From the NCBI GenBank assembly GCA_911728455.2, contig OU452222.1:5275108-5339107 (forward strand): a stretch of 64,000 bases of DNA, in the 5' to 3' direction. The DNA is from Marthasterias glacialis. Lineage: Eukaryota > Echinodermata > Asteroidea > Forcipulatida > Asteriidae. Each line of letters starts with the position of its first letter. Within the stretch, counting starts at the first letter, position 1. Made by a program: the position numbers and the translations under genes. Below the pieces are notes generated by a model. That model was not told where the DNA came from. It was given only the letters and a program-made list of their open reading frames with translations, and made no database searches. This document shows positions 31,501 through 35,376 of the stretch, piece by piece.

Positions 31501-33620
31501 AACCGTATATTAAGCCACAAAAATGTAATGTGACAAAATACCTCTTCATGGGCCCTTTAAACTATTCCAGATGTACGGGGTACTGCACACAAAACCAGTG
31601 GTGCTAGACACAATAATTTATATTTACAGAATCACATATGCGTGTGTGAATTGTGAGGGACACAAGGTTGTTACAATATGGAGGTACAATGGGCAAGTTC
31701 GATCAAGGACCAATGGTCAACTGGTGGATGGTTAGTGACGTACATGGCGCATGCGCACTGAAATTGAAGTGGGAACGTCTGTAGTCATGTCATGTCAACG
31801 TGACCATGAGAAATTGCAAAATCGTTGTTATCATTTTTCTGATAACTGGTCCCCTCTGCACGGCACTATTAAAACGGTTATAGGTAGCCAGCGATGCGAC
31901 CTTGTCCAGTAGACTGGTTCCTAAAAGTCGACTAGTGTAGGCTATCCATCGTCAAACAGACAGAGTTTGGGCTAACCAAGTCCAACTCTAGTCAACAATA
32001 GTTCTTGTGTGAACTTGGCCAACATTTTTGCACAGATGGGAAACAGATGGTGCATTGAAACAAATCAAAAAATACTGAGGGTTAAGACTGTTCTTTCCTT
32101 TTCTACAGGCCCTCAGCGCAGCAGATCTCCGTGCTGTAATCTTTGTTTGCCAAGCCATCAAGCCTGATGATCTGTTTGGAATGGAACCCTGCCCTCTTGA
32201 CCAGCCGGTTCTGCTCTCATTGATCCAGCAGCTGTCACATGACCTGGGCACTACCACTCTGCTCAAACTACAGTAAGTAATCAACCACACAGGATGTTCT
32301 TCCTATTTCAGTTTGATTTCCGATTCTTCTTTCTTTCTTTTTTTTCCCCCTCTAGTTGCCGGGTAATCTTGGTAGTCTAGTTGGTGGAATGGCGGGGGTT
32401 GTGGGTTCGAATCCCACCCGAGGAATATGCCTGTGGATTTTTTTCACAGGACTCTGGGAAAGTACTGAGTATACAGTGCTTAACTAACACACATCGGTGT
32501 ATGGGTAAAAACACAAATAATATTCTTTATCCTCGATGCAAAAATTAACATCTATTATCAGTAAGCTTGTTAAACAGGCCCCTAAGAATGCTTGAACCAT
32601 ATGTAGGTCAGCCCTTTCATTTAAATTACCCTACTATTTTTTCGGCAGTCAAATATCACAAGCTTTACCTGACTAATAGGTAGGAACTTACTGTAACTGG
32701 TAAACGTGCGGGTATAACCATGTAAAAATCTCTTTTGGGAGGAGTGGTGGCTCTGAAAAGAGCCATTGCGGTCTCGACGTTTCAAACAGTATACTCTTGT
32801 CTTCAGGACGAGCAGAGCAGAGTATACTTTTCCAAACGTTGAGACCACAGCAGCTCTTTTCAGAGCCAACACTCCTTCCGAAAAGAGAGTTAAACATGCT
32901 TGCACATGCAAGTTTACCAGTTATAGTCAAATATGATGTTTGATGACGGTACCACTTTGCATCTGCCCATTTAGCAGTTTTTCCCGATGGGTTTAATTTT
33001 TGTTTTAAGCACCTGAAACCACCCAAAAGTGTTTCAACATGTGAATGGACATGCAGACTTATACTAAAAATAATATTGAGTTGTATCATTTGATGTTTAA
33101 AAACAAGATGTTTTAATCAAGTTTCCATGAAATGGACTGAAAAAGTTACCTGCCTTTTCCGTCCATTTTTTGGAATGAAATTCGAGAGTAATTAAAAACT
33201 GGATTCTAATCAACTCACATTATTTTCAGTATAATTCTGCATGCCCATTCACATGTTGAAACACTTTTGGGCGGTTTCGGGTACTTACAAAAAAAGTTAC
33301 TACCATTGGAAAAACTGCTAACGAGAGGGTAGATAAATGGTATACTTTATTGTGTTTCCTGTCTTTTATTACACTCTTGAACCAGCAGTGATGTTGTGGT
33401 TGGCCATTTTAATTGTTAACAAATTTGTTCATCTAGGTATATTGAAGAGGCCCTCGTTGTCCTAGCAGAAGACAAGATGACAACCCAGTACCAAGATCAC
33501 TTACCCATCGTCATCAACGAGCTCTGCAATCAGATTACTACCTTCCGTCAGCAGAGCGCCTCCAATCCCCATGCCAAGAGAATGAAACGCTTACTCATGC
33601 TCGCACAATCTCTGAAATAG
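1500..33620 (+). CDS. EDC4: EDC4 (enhancer of mRNA-decapping protein 4, Ge-1/HEDLS), 5'-incomplete, 24 exons seen
   Basis: EDC4 is the scaffold that brings DCP1 and DCP2 together in cytoplasmic P-bodies and so promotes removal of the 5' cap during mRNA decay (family knowledge). Joining 24 exons, all with GT/AG borders and compatible phases, gives 1396 residues and a TAG stop. Seen in the translation: a KYDWEHKYY segment opening the WD40 propeller (visible residues about 96-445), with GNITVW, DGTVKFW, MWCTVSWTCLQ and SSISEFLL motifs; a Ser/Thr/Pro-rich and acidic linker (about 495-930); a Gln/Glu/Lys-rich coiled-coil part (about 936-1280); and a C-terminal helical domain with QPVLLSLIQQL. These match human EDC4 in order and spacing, as I remember it. 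The start codon and roughly the first tens of residues lie before the window. Introns run from a few hundred bases to 4.1 kb. The identification is firm; the exon 6/7 join is not. Confidence 0.96.
1880..2225 (+). repeat. Degenerate minisatellite, period about 44 bp
   Basis: The core TTGYATTTRGCAG recurs near 1896, 1941, 1985, 2073, 2160 and 2202. The spacings are 45, 44, 88, 87 and 42, so roughly eight units of 44 bases, some decayed. Small reading frames here are by-products of the repeat. Confidence 0.75.
2235..2400 (+). mobile_element. 3' fragment of the TTAA-type MITE
   Basis: Shares GAGTGCATACT, GCTCCGAAACAAAAT, ACCTTTGTTC and CATCCGG with the copies at 4090-4470 and 26895-27405. It also contains a local direct duplication of TTTTACACGGTGCCC. 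Confidence 0.6.
2449..2505 (+). repeat. (ATTT)n simple repeat
   Basis: An imperfect run of TATT/ATTT units just upstream of EDC4 exon 2; part of its length may serve as polypyrimidine tract. Confidence 0.8.
2520..2550 (+). CDS. EDC4: EDC4 exon 2 (micro-exon)
   Basis: A 31-base exon between TTTTCACAG and GTAGGA. It completes a Lys codon and adds TSGAQVGPQQ. The phase fits both neighbours. It is short and low in information, so it rests on splice sites and frame alone. Confidence 0.65.
2954..3066. mobile_element. Foldback element (GGCTACAGCTGTGAC type)
   Basis: Inverted arms: AATTAGCGGCTACAGCTGTG on the left, and GCCATAGCTGTAGCCGCCAA with TTGG on the right. Similar arms occur at 62395-62527 and more weakly at 35517-35650. 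Confidence 0.6.
3212..3279 (+). CDS. EDC4: EDC4 exon 3 (N-terminal tail)
   Basis: The acceptor is TTTCTTCAG and the donor GTGAGT. It reads DMIQDGSESGAPRSLESK and onward into VRQT, with the last codon split 2/1 with exon 4. Confidence 0.8.
3661..3772 (+). CDS. EDC4: EDC4 exon 4 (segment before the propeller)
   Basis: The acceptor is TCGCTTAG and the donor GTAAGT. The pattern IALEGDDS ... VYGRDVSVIPSD ... GSNK parallels the human stretch with ICLSGDDS and GSNK just before the first WD40 strand. It ends on a codon boundary. Confidence 0.92.
3985..4469 (+). mobile_element. TTAA-type MITE copy, 5' end decayed
   Basis: Contains the family blocks CTTGACAAAGCCAAGAGAG, GAATTGCAAAACCTCGGCC, GGCATCAACTGGTTAA. 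It lies in the intron between EDC4 exons 4 and 5. A second short 5' fragment of the same family lies at about 4690-4805. Confidence 0.7.
4810..5130 (+). repeat. Degenerate tandem repeat rich in TTGATT/TTGGTT
   Basis: Repeated variants of GATTGATTCAGTACT, TGGTTGATTTTGATTGA and AAAAACTGCACTAG at irregular spacing of roughly 60-75 bases. Too decayed for a firm unit. Confidence 0.45.
5340..5439 (+). CDS. EDC4: EDC4 exon 5 (start of WD40 propeller)
   Basis: The exon follows a poly-T tract and TTTTAG, and ends at GTAAGT. It encodes the conserved KYDWEHKYYIGNLVAVNQ block that opens the EDC4 propeller. The last base begins a codon completed by exon 6. Confidence 0.95.
5483..6086 (+). mobile_element. 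TTAA-type MITE, full length, nested in another repeat
   Basis: Bounded by TTAA on both sides (5483-5486 and 6083-6086). The outside flanks, GAGCTGC before and GCAGAAG after, join to the uninterrupted sequence seen at 18547 (GAGCTGCTTAAG). The body shares AGACCCTTTGTCC and GTGAGTGCATAC with other copies. It has no coding capacity; TTAA targets are typical of piggyBac-like transposases. Confidence 0.7.
6087..6250. mobile_element. Foldback repeat ending GCTCTATGAAATTGGGC (right part of interrupted copy)
   Basis: The right part of a palindromic repeat whose left end (GGCCCAATTTCACAGAGCTGC) is at 5462-5482; the two are separated by the MITE. Other copies are at 18545-18705, 21378-21548 and 22344-22475. 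Confidence 0.65.
6411..6594 (+). CDS. EDC4: EDC4 exon 6 (WD40), 3' end uncertain
   Basis: The acceptor is ACAATCAG after a C-rich tract. It contains RTSVRALLKGF and the WD40 blade pattern CIDRMGNITVWNI. I end it at a weak donor GTATCC (base 6595), because with an acceptor at 7687 this restores the frame and the human spacing to WCPF/WCPY. An alternative donor GTGAAA at 6573 pairs in frame with an acceptor before 7642. Confidence 0.85.
6775..6985 (-). mobile_element. tRNA-derived SINE
   Basis: On the minus strand: CCGGGCAATCTCGGTAGTC (A-box region), B box GGGTTCGAATCCC, then a body with TTTTTTTCACAGGACTCGGG and a tail with CACACATTGGTG. Same family as the plus-strand copy at 32357-32540. Confidence 0.8.
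7244..7539. mobile_element. Inverted-repeat (MITE-like) element
   Basis: GTGCACATTTCATCACCG and AACAGCCACTTAT on the left reappear inverted as ATAAGTGGCTGTTCGTG and AAACGGTGATGAGTTGTGC on the right. No reading frame of note. Confidence 0.6.
7687..7849 (+). CDS. EDC4: EDC4 exon 7 (WD40), 5' end uncertain
   Basis: Clearly coding for PSDYHRLVWCPYLSDDP and LLAVTHNEK, the counterpart of human RRIIWCPF ... VALLHED. The donor is GTAGAA. The left border is a choice between CACATAG (used here) and TCTTCAG ending at 7641, which would add about 15 residues. A cDNA read would settle it. Confidence 0.8.
8085..8975. mobile_element. 775-bp TIR element nested inside a dispersed repeat
   Basis: Outer repeat: GGCAAGGCACCAAGG ... 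GGGCACCTCTGTGAGG and, after the insert, GGGCACCAGGGCAATG; intact relatives are at 46464-46560 and 59625-59760. The insert (8151-8925) starts CAGACCGATTGCACGA and ends with the inverted form CGCGCAATTGGTCTA. CACGTGACCTATTGT near the left end also recurs inverted near the right. It carries no transposase. Confidence 0.65.
9112..9371. mobile_element. Large foldback element
   Basis: The left arm, with CCAAAGATTACAGAGCGCC, GCGCAAGATGAGG and GCGCCATTTCGGCAAGTG, is mirrored by CACTTGCCGAAATGGC, CCCATCTTGCGCC and GGCGCTCTTATAATCTTTGG on the right. The arms are about 90 bases with an 80-base middle. Confidence 0.75.
9577..9681 (+). CDS. EDC4: EDC4 exon 8 (WD40)
   Basis: Thirty-five codons between TTGAATAG and GTGAGA. 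It starts AEFWDLDVVVELFG, the counterpart of human AEVWDLD, and ends VENGHTK. Both ends are phase 0. Confidence 0.93.
9740..9905 (+). repeat. Dispersed repeat of the GTTGACCAACCATTT family
   Basis: The order CGAGTTGACCAACCATTT, GGTGGGACAACT, GTGTGCATGTATG, GCATTCACCGCA, AGGCTGGCA is shared with copies at 55757-55995, 58008-58212 and 63725-63965. Confidence 0.65.
10329..10418. repeat. Short inverted repeat
   Basis: GTTTAAACACGGTGAGG is mirrored by CCTCACTGTGTTTAAAC about 55 bases away. Just upstream (10120-10175), GTTTGAAACTT is repeated three times. Confidence 0.6.
10883..11079 (+). CDS. EDC4: EDC4 exon 9 (WD40)
   Basis: The acceptor is TTTGGACAG and the donor GTGAGT. It carries the textbook WD40 blade LSVAPDGQVLATASEDG followed by TVKFWQ, then PHEGKPLSALIFCDNHK, very close to human EDC4. 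Confidence 0.97.
11113..11853 (+). mobile_element. TTAA-type MITE, most complete copy, with a secondary insert
   Basis: Begins TTAACCAGTTGCCGC and ends GGCGCCAACTGGTTAA, an inverted pair. The body has all the family blocks (CTTGACTTGATAAAGCCAA, AATGGTGGAAGCCTC). A LINE/SINE-like tail (about 11440-11570: GCGCCTTGAGCATC then ATT repeats) interrupts it between AATTAATAAAATATT and ATAATGGTGGAAGCC. Confidence 0.75.
12531..12720 (+). CDS. EDC4: EDC4 exon 10 (WD40)
   Basis: The acceptor is TTTATTCCAG and the donor GTGAGC. It encodes PFWRFLITGANSNKELMM followed by WCTVSWTCLQ, among the most conserved parts of the family, and ends in DITRK. Confidence 0.97.
12858..12977. mobile_element. Foldback element with CAATGGGAGACKTTTGAGAC arms
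   Basis: The left arm, from CAATGGGAGACGTTTGAGAC to CCGGTCCTTTTCTAT, is mirrored by ATAGAAAAGGACCGG through GTCTCAAAAGTCTCCCATTG. The arms are about 53 bases. Same family as 18393-18542; a lone arm lies near 2777-2803. Confidence 0.8.
13492..13600 (+). mobile_element. Chimeric short SINE: tRNA-like head joined to LINE-like tail
   Basis: GTCGTGGCCGAGTGGT (tRNA-Ser-like A box) runs directly into TAATATTGTAAAGCGCCTTG and ATTATTATTAC, the GCGC hairpin tail shared with LINE 3' ends in this window. The B box is missing. Confidence 0.55.
13824..13920. repeat. Near-perfect hairpin, 41-base arms
   Basis: GAATACGGAAAATATAGCGC ... CCCATATCCAAC is mirrored by GTTGGATATGGG ... GCGCTATATTTTTCCGTATTC. The loop of about 15 bases contains GCGGCCGC. 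Confidence 0.85.
14250..14424 (+). CDS. EDC4: EDC4 exon 11 (end of propeller)
   Basis: The acceptor is CTTTGGCAG and the donor GTAGGT. VLYVLQVHQDHGEGRAH and ISSISEFLLTQPTLSF match human VLYVMELLQ ... FSSISEFLLTHPVLSF. An acidic EEGEEGDE follows. Confidence 0.96.
14512..15029 (-). mobile_element. TTAA-type MITE, reverse orientation
   Basis: Bounded by TTAACCAGTTAACACC and GGCGCCAAGTGGTTAA. Internal family blocks are in the opposite order (CCTTTGTCC, GGCTGCCACCATTG, CTCGAAAGAAAAC). Confidence 0.75.
15232..15325 (+). CDS. EDC4: EDC4 exon 12
   Basis: The acceptor is CTCTTTAG and the donor GTAAGG. It ends AGVIVKMFCINA, the counterpart of human GVLIKLFCVHT, the last strand associated with the propeller. 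The Arg codon is split with exon 13. Confidence 0.94.
15464..15600 (-). mobile_element. tRNA-derived SINE, truncated
   Basis: On the minus strand: GGTTGGCTCAGTGGTTTC (A box), then the B box CCCGGTTCGAATCCCGG, followed by AGAGCCTTGCATGTGG. The spacing between the boxes is tRNA-like, but the sequence is not a folded tRNA gene that I can defend. Confidence 0.65.
15739..15836 (+). CDS. EDC4: EDC4 exon 13 (propeller-linker junction)
   Basis: It follows a run of T bases and TTTTTAG; the donor is GTAAGC. SVQDVQVRFKPSSS matches human LQDVQIRFQP. A Ser-rich sequence begins here. Confidence 0.93.
15960..16320 (-). mobile_element. TTAA-type MITE, reverse orientation, ends decayed
   Basis: Shares CATTAACACGCCCAGAC, TGGAATTCATGCTC and GGCTGCCACCATTGTTTAT with the copy at 14512-15029, so these two copies are the most alike. 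Confidence 0.65.
16974..17871 (+). CDS. EDC4: EDC4 exon 14 (Ser/Thr/Pro-rich and acidic linker)
   Basis: The longest exon, 898 bases. It has PYLMTPDAIMSSSAKTL, matching human KLMTPDAFMTPSAS, and several TP and SP dipeptides (ITPDSP, ITPGSS, SPPPTPTD) typical of a phosphorylated disordered linker. Near the end is an acidic run (EEEEDGRDDDDDDGDEE). GC content is clearly higher than in the introns. The donor is GTAAGC. Confidence 0.95.
18393..18542. mobile_element. Foldback element with AATGGGAGACTTTTGAG arms
   Basis: TAATGGGAGACTTTTGAG and CTAGGTGGCAGCAGACTTAC on the left are mirrored by GTAAGTCTGCTGCCACCTAG and CAAAGTCTCCTATTG on the right. The arms are about 60 bases and the loop about 30. 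Confidence 0.85.
18545..18705. mobile_element. Palindromic repeat, TAGAGCTGCTTAAG ends
   Basis: Begins ATAGAGCTGCTTAAG and ends CTTAAGCAGCTCTATG. The middle holds TGTGACTGGTATTG, shared with 21378-21548. It directly abuts the foldback at 18393-18542. Confidence 0.75.
19004..19189 (+). CDS. EDC4: EDC4 exon 15 (linker)
   Basis: The acceptor is ATTTTCAG and the donor GTGGGT. Disordered composition with MTTPTPGEAAMSAAPDSRDD, then a Gln/Glu-rich tail (PQQLLEVQEQES). It has no domain of its own and is placed by frame. Confidence 0.88.
19920..20065 (+). mobile_element. tRNA-like SINE
   Basis: The head is AGATTGTACGGCTTCTGAC; the tRNA-like part has GGATAGCTCAGTTGG (A box) and CAGGTTCATATCCCG (B box). 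Same family as 30846-31000. Confidence 0.65.
20366..20545 (+). mobile_element. tRNA-Ser-like SINE
   Basis: GTGACCGAGGGGTTTAAATG (A box), GGACTCAAGTTC, a B-box variant GGTTTAAATCC, then a body with TGCTCCTCATCACCCAGGAG and AAATGGGTACCTGCGAGGG. Confidence 0.8.
20546..20711. mobile_element. Short MITE, TIR CAAATAGGCCGTTCCGGC
   Basis: The left end, CAAATAGGCCGTTCCGGC, is mirrored by GCCGGAACGGTCTATTTG at the right; 166 bases. It sits at the 3' end of the SINE at 20366-20545. Confidence 0.75.
20838..20985 (+). CDS. EDC4: EDC4 exon 16 (basic linker)
   Basis: The acceptor is CATCATCAG and the donor GTACGT. It contains a basic patch (SKTRKPRRDKFSRSSPRPRK) at the position of the human Lys/Arg-rich KLKRKSKK segment before the coiled coil. 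It ends on a codon boundary. Confidence 0.88.
21378..21548. mobile_element. Palindromic repeat of the AGCTGCTTAAG family
   Basis: Shares GCACAAAATAATTGTGCTTA, GGTGACTGGTATCCTACCC and TGCTTAGCAGAAAC with other copies; a related piece lies at 22344-22475. The ends are more decayed than at 18545. Confidence 0.6.
21660..21855 (+). CDS. EDC4: EDC4 exon 17 (coiled coil)
   Basis: The acceptor is CACGTCCAG. It reads INNTLQQVLGLLQSQQQE and onward with hydrophobic residues at heptad spacing, so a coiled coil is likely. The donor is GTATCC, a weak site, but the single leftover C joins GT of the next exon to make Arg in frame. Confidence 0.9.
21926..22275 (+). repeat. Tandem pair of a small TIR element (CCTCCAAAAT ends)
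   Basis: Two adjacent copies, about 186 bases apart, each running from CCTCC(A/C)AAATACT through ACTCTATGGTAACT to GGATTTTGGAGG, the inverted end. Single copies are at 46652-46855 (+) and 61066-61240 (-). Confidence 0.7.
22631..22786 (+). CDS. EDC4: EDC4 exon 18 (coiled coil)
   Basis: The acceptor is CCTGTAG and the donor GTAAAA. LECVSQNLNKSITSRLDK and TVRSEIDNKVVP match human LSQALSSAVAGRLERSIRDEIKKTVPP in pattern. Confidence 0.93.
23455..23700 (-). mobile_element. SINE-like dispersed repeat
   Basis: Blocks TTTACAAGGTGCTGCGGC, GCAGCCA, GCCAGAAA, AAGTGTAACT and GCATTACACAACA are shared in order with 56430-56722, where a tRNA-like head is still attached on the minus strand. Confidence 0.6.
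23795..23910 (+). CDS. EDC4: EDC4 exon 19
   Basis: The acceptor is TTATTACAG and the donor GTAGAT. MSEQLSTIVAQKLTATD ... MTENIGKLVKSK is nearly collinear with human MAGQLSNSVATKLTAVE ... MKENISKLLKSK. Confidence 0.96.
24157..24542. mobile_element. Inverted-repeat element
   Basis: GGTTAAAGTCGCAGCTCAAC is mirrored by GTTGAGCTGGGGCTTTAAAAG about 360 bases later. A decayed relative of the right half lies near 33935-34030. Confidence 0.6.
24746..24911 (+). CDS. EDC4: EDC4 exon 20
   Basis: The acceptor is TTAATCCCAG and the donor GTAAGT. ITDAIGQSAATALNTTIK and YRDAFHRNVVPAFDNSCQ match human LTDAIARAAADTLQ ... YREAFQSVVLPAFEKSCQ. Confidence 0.97.
24922..25090 (+). repeat. Dispersed repeat (GACCCAATTCACCYGACG family)
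   Basis: GACCCAATTCACCCGACG, ATCACAATAATCTGGGTTGC, GTTATCCAGTGT and GGCACAGTCGGC are shared in order with 48838-49015. The second copy is in the other gene. Confidence 0.65.
25201..25290. repeat. 90-base palindrome with 25-base arms
   Basis: GTGCATTGTCCCAGAATATA with ATCAC is mirrored by GTGAT with TATATTCTGCAACAATGCAC; only a few positions do not pair. Confidence 0.8.
25831..26017 (+). CDS. EDC4: EDC4 exon 21 (coiled coil)
   Basis: The acceptor is CTCTTGCAG and the donor GTACCG. YTNQLEAHLGKLRQREKE followed by DPIIAELMTLVQTFQ matches human YLQQLESHMKSRK ... EPVLAQLRGLVSTLQ. Confidence 0.96.
26060..26400 (+). mobile_element. 3' end of a CR1/L2-type LINE
   Basis: The conceptual translation before 26298 reads SFSCAAPKLWNSISRALA, then FQKHLKIDLF, the typical C-terminus of CR1/L2 reverse transcriptases. 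It is followed by a GCGCTTTGTAACC ... GGCGCTATATTAAATG hairpin tail and ATT repeats. It is 5'-truncated, as is usual for LINE insertions. Confidence 0.8.
26895..27405 (+). mobile_element. TTAA-type MITE, ends decayed
   Basis: Well-preserved body: GCTGGCACAAAGAAACC, TTGACAAAGCCAAGAGAAC, CAATGGTGGAAGCCTCTC, TGAGTGCATACTGTG, ending near CTACCGGTTGAA. Confidence 0.75.
27772..27988 (+). CDS. EDC4: EDC4 exon 22 (coiled coil into C-terminal domain)
   Basis: The acceptor is TCATTGTAG and the donor GTAAGT. It contains DELRSALRDHQSTVESSI, then SQAPTPVPQGPDF and ITHLLQQGQIMSAFQ, equivalent to human GTPVP ... ILQLLQQGHLNQAFQ. Bases 27884-27920 resemble the minisatellite unit that fills the following intron. 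Confidence 0.97.
28230..30840 (+). repeat. 2.6-kb minisatellite, 40-bp unit, with higher-order structure
   Basis: The unit is CCTCAGTCCCATACCCTCAG followed by TCCCTCATCCCAAGCCCCTA, about 65 copies with variants (CATATCCCCAATC, CTCGGTCCC). An odd short unit (CAAGCCCCAGTCCCATATCC) recurs near 28732, 29052, 29492, 29812, 30252 and 30452. It gives a 760-base (19-unit) higher-order period. The unit has no stop codon in any plus-strand frame, so it produces long artificial reading frames. It lies in EDC4 intron 22. Confidence 0.97.
30846..31000 (+). mobile_element. tRNA-like SINE at the right edge of the minisatellite
   Basis: The head is AGTTTGTACGACTTCTGACT, followed by a C run and A run, then GGGGCTAGATGGCTTATC and the B box CAGGTTCAAGTCCCG. 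Same family as 19920-20065; the A-box part is shortened. Confidence 0.65.
31103..31561. mobile_element. MITE with TTTAAAGGKCCCATGAA ends
   Basis: TTTAAAGGTCCCATGAA at the left, mirrored by TTCATGGGCCCTTTAAA at the right; 459 bases. Internal GTGACGTAGAC is also mirrored by GTCTACGTCAC. Confidence 0.8.
32109..32272 (+). CDS. EDC4: EDC4 exon 23 (C-terminal helical domain)
   Basis: The acceptor is TTCTACAG and the donor GTAAGT. ALSAADLRAVIFVCQAI ... CPLDQPVLLSLIQQLSHDLG is very close to human EDC4. Confidence 0.97.
32357..32540 (+). mobile_element. tRNA-derived SINE
   Basis: CCGGGTAATCTTGGTAGTC (A box), B box GGGTTCGAATCCC (32403-32415), then TTTTTTTCACAGGACTCTGG and ACACACATCGGTG. Its match to 6775-6985 spans the whole length. 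Confidence 0.8.
32724..32888. repeat. Inverted repeat whose arms carry histone-type 3' stem-loops
   Basis: The left arm read on the minus strand has GGCTCTTTTCAGAGCC (32749-32764), a perfect match to the histone mRNA 3' stem-loop, then ACCAC and a purine-rich CCCAAAAGAGAT. The right arm on the plus strand has AGCTCTTTTCAGAGCC (32852-32867), then AACAC and CCGAAAAGAGAG. Outside the stem-loops the arms also match (GAGTATAC, AACGTYGAGACC). No histone reading frame is present. Confidence 0.8.
33437..33620 (+). CDS. EDC4: EDC4 terminal exon 24 with stop
   Basis: The acceptor is TTCATCTAG. QYIEEALVVLAEDKMTTQ, then LPIVINELCNQI and RMKRLLMLAQSLK, followed by TAG at 33618-33620. This is the C-terminal helical part needed in the family for P-body targeting and oligomerisation. 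Confidence 0.97.
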
Positions 33621-33661
33621 AGAGACTCAGTCGTTTGTAAAGCATTTTTATTTGTCAAGTT

Positions 33662-33667
33662 ATTAAA
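33662..33667 (+). terminator. Possible EDC4 polyadenylation signal (ATTAAA)
   Basis: ATTAAA lies 42 bases after the stop codon, with a T/G-rich stretch about 50 bases further on. It would give a very short 3' UTR; longer transcripts cannot be excluded. Confidence 0.3.
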
Positions 33668-34221
33668 CGTACAGTAACAGAAACACAGAACAGTATCCTA
33701 GACACTTTTGTAAAGTTTTTATTTCAGAAGGTCCCGTAAAGCACGAGGACAACATTGGATATCGTCAAAGACCAGTATCTGCACGTTGTGTGACCCAACG
33801 CATGCTTGAAGTAACAAACTAGCGAAAGTTTAAGCTCAAACAATTATCGTAGTCGCTTAAAAAAAGTCTTTGGCTGATTTCAAACATTGTGTTTTGGAAA
33901 CAAAACGAAGTGATTTTACTAAGCATTTAAAGCAAAAATTTGAGGTGATCATCTTTATACCACGTAAGTTATGTGCAAATCTGTAAACAATTATATTTTC
34001 ATTTTTACCAATTTTGTGCACACCTTTTAAATACATTTAAACAGCAGCAAAATATGTGTAATTTTCTTGAAAACAAAACAACATTTTTAATTTGTCGGAA
34101 AAAAAAGATGCAGTAGTTTATGTTTATTTAAAGTATACTCTTGACTTAGTTCTGGAATCAACCACACAGTTTGTGATAAGACCTTAACATTTATGTTAAT
34201 ATTTGGCCTTCAGCAACATGT

Positions 34222-34600
34222 TTAACCAGTTGCCGCCGGGATTTTTTTGTTTATTTTTTGTCCCAACCCCCTTAATGGGATTCTTTTATCAGAATTGCCA
34301 GAGTCTTTTCTCTTTGAGGGTGCCGCTAGCACAAAGAAACCCTGACTTGACAAAGCCAAGAGAAGAAAGATTCTCTGTACCGGATCGTCCGTTTTGTTTC
34401 TCGACCGAGAAAATGTCTAATTCATTCACCGTGAGTTGCAAAACATCGGCTGTTACCTACGGCATAGGAGTGGTACTTAACATGGAACCATGGCTCGATT
34501 GCCGGCTCACTATAACTTACCTCCATTCAGCCGAAATAAAATTAATGAAGAATGGTGGAAGCCTCTCGATGCCTCGTAATCCTCTTCTTGGAACAAGTTT
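34222..34600 (+). mobile_element. TTAA-type MITE, 3'-truncated
   Basis: A clean left end, TTAACCAGTTGCCGCCGGG, and body blocks CTTGACAAAGCCAAGAG, GTGAGTTGCAAAACATCGGC, GAATGGTGGAAGCCTCTCG. The right third is missing after TCTTGGAACA. Confidence 0.75.
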
Positions 34601-35282
34601 TATCAAGAGGTATCCTGTAACCTACAATACGAAATTCTCAAATAACTGACAAAATAAACTTAACATTTGGATTATGCAGAAGTATATACTTACAGGGTAT
34701 GCACAGCCGTTTTCCAACAGTATACTTATGGCCGTTTTAAACTCATTGAGGGCGCTGTTGTACATATCTCTATGGGACTTATGCCATCAGATGCACAAGG
34801 TCTACTTTTTTGGAACATAGAGAATAGTTGGTGCTCACACCTGTCCACAAAATACTGTAGAAACATTCACACTTCCTTGATTCAGTGACATTTCAATAGA
34901 AAGCGCAATACTGACACACGGCTTCTAAAACTTTGTCTTTCATTATTATTCCACAAGACGTTACAAACATATAAACATTAGTTGCTTAATCTCTGTTCCA
35001 TATAAATCCTCTTGTATCACCGATACTAAAATGTATCATTCGGTTTTATGATGCACTTATTTTCAAATAGATAGACTTTGTGGAAAGTGTGTAGGGGCAG
35101 GGATTACAAGTTTCTTTAACATCACATTAAACTGTTAGTATGAGCCCCTCTTTCGAAGGGATGCTTGATGATGTTTGATGAGTAATCTTTAAGTTATTTT
35201 GAATCCATTTTTTGAGAAAATAGAATTAGCTGTTGCAAACTGCTTACCAACATAAAGGACCTGTGGCATACATGCACAAAAT

Positions 35283-35376
35283 TGTTAATGGCCTCACGTT
35301 TCGACCCTAGGAGAGTCTTTCTCAAAGGCCTTTGGGAGAGACTCTGCTAGGGTCGAAACGTGGGGCCATTAACAAG
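35283..35376. repeat. Hairpin with about 40-base arms
   Basis: TTGTTAATGGCCTCACGTTT and CGACCCTAG on the left are mirrored by CTAGGGTCG and AAACGTGGGGCCATTAACAA on the right. The inner AGAGTCTTTCTC / GAGAGACTCT also pair. Confidence 0.85.

Noticed and set aside
32621-33089. A histone gene or pseudogene next to the histone-type stem-loops
   Set aside because: Frames on both strands around the stem-loops show no histone motifs; the stem-loops belong to an inverted repeat.
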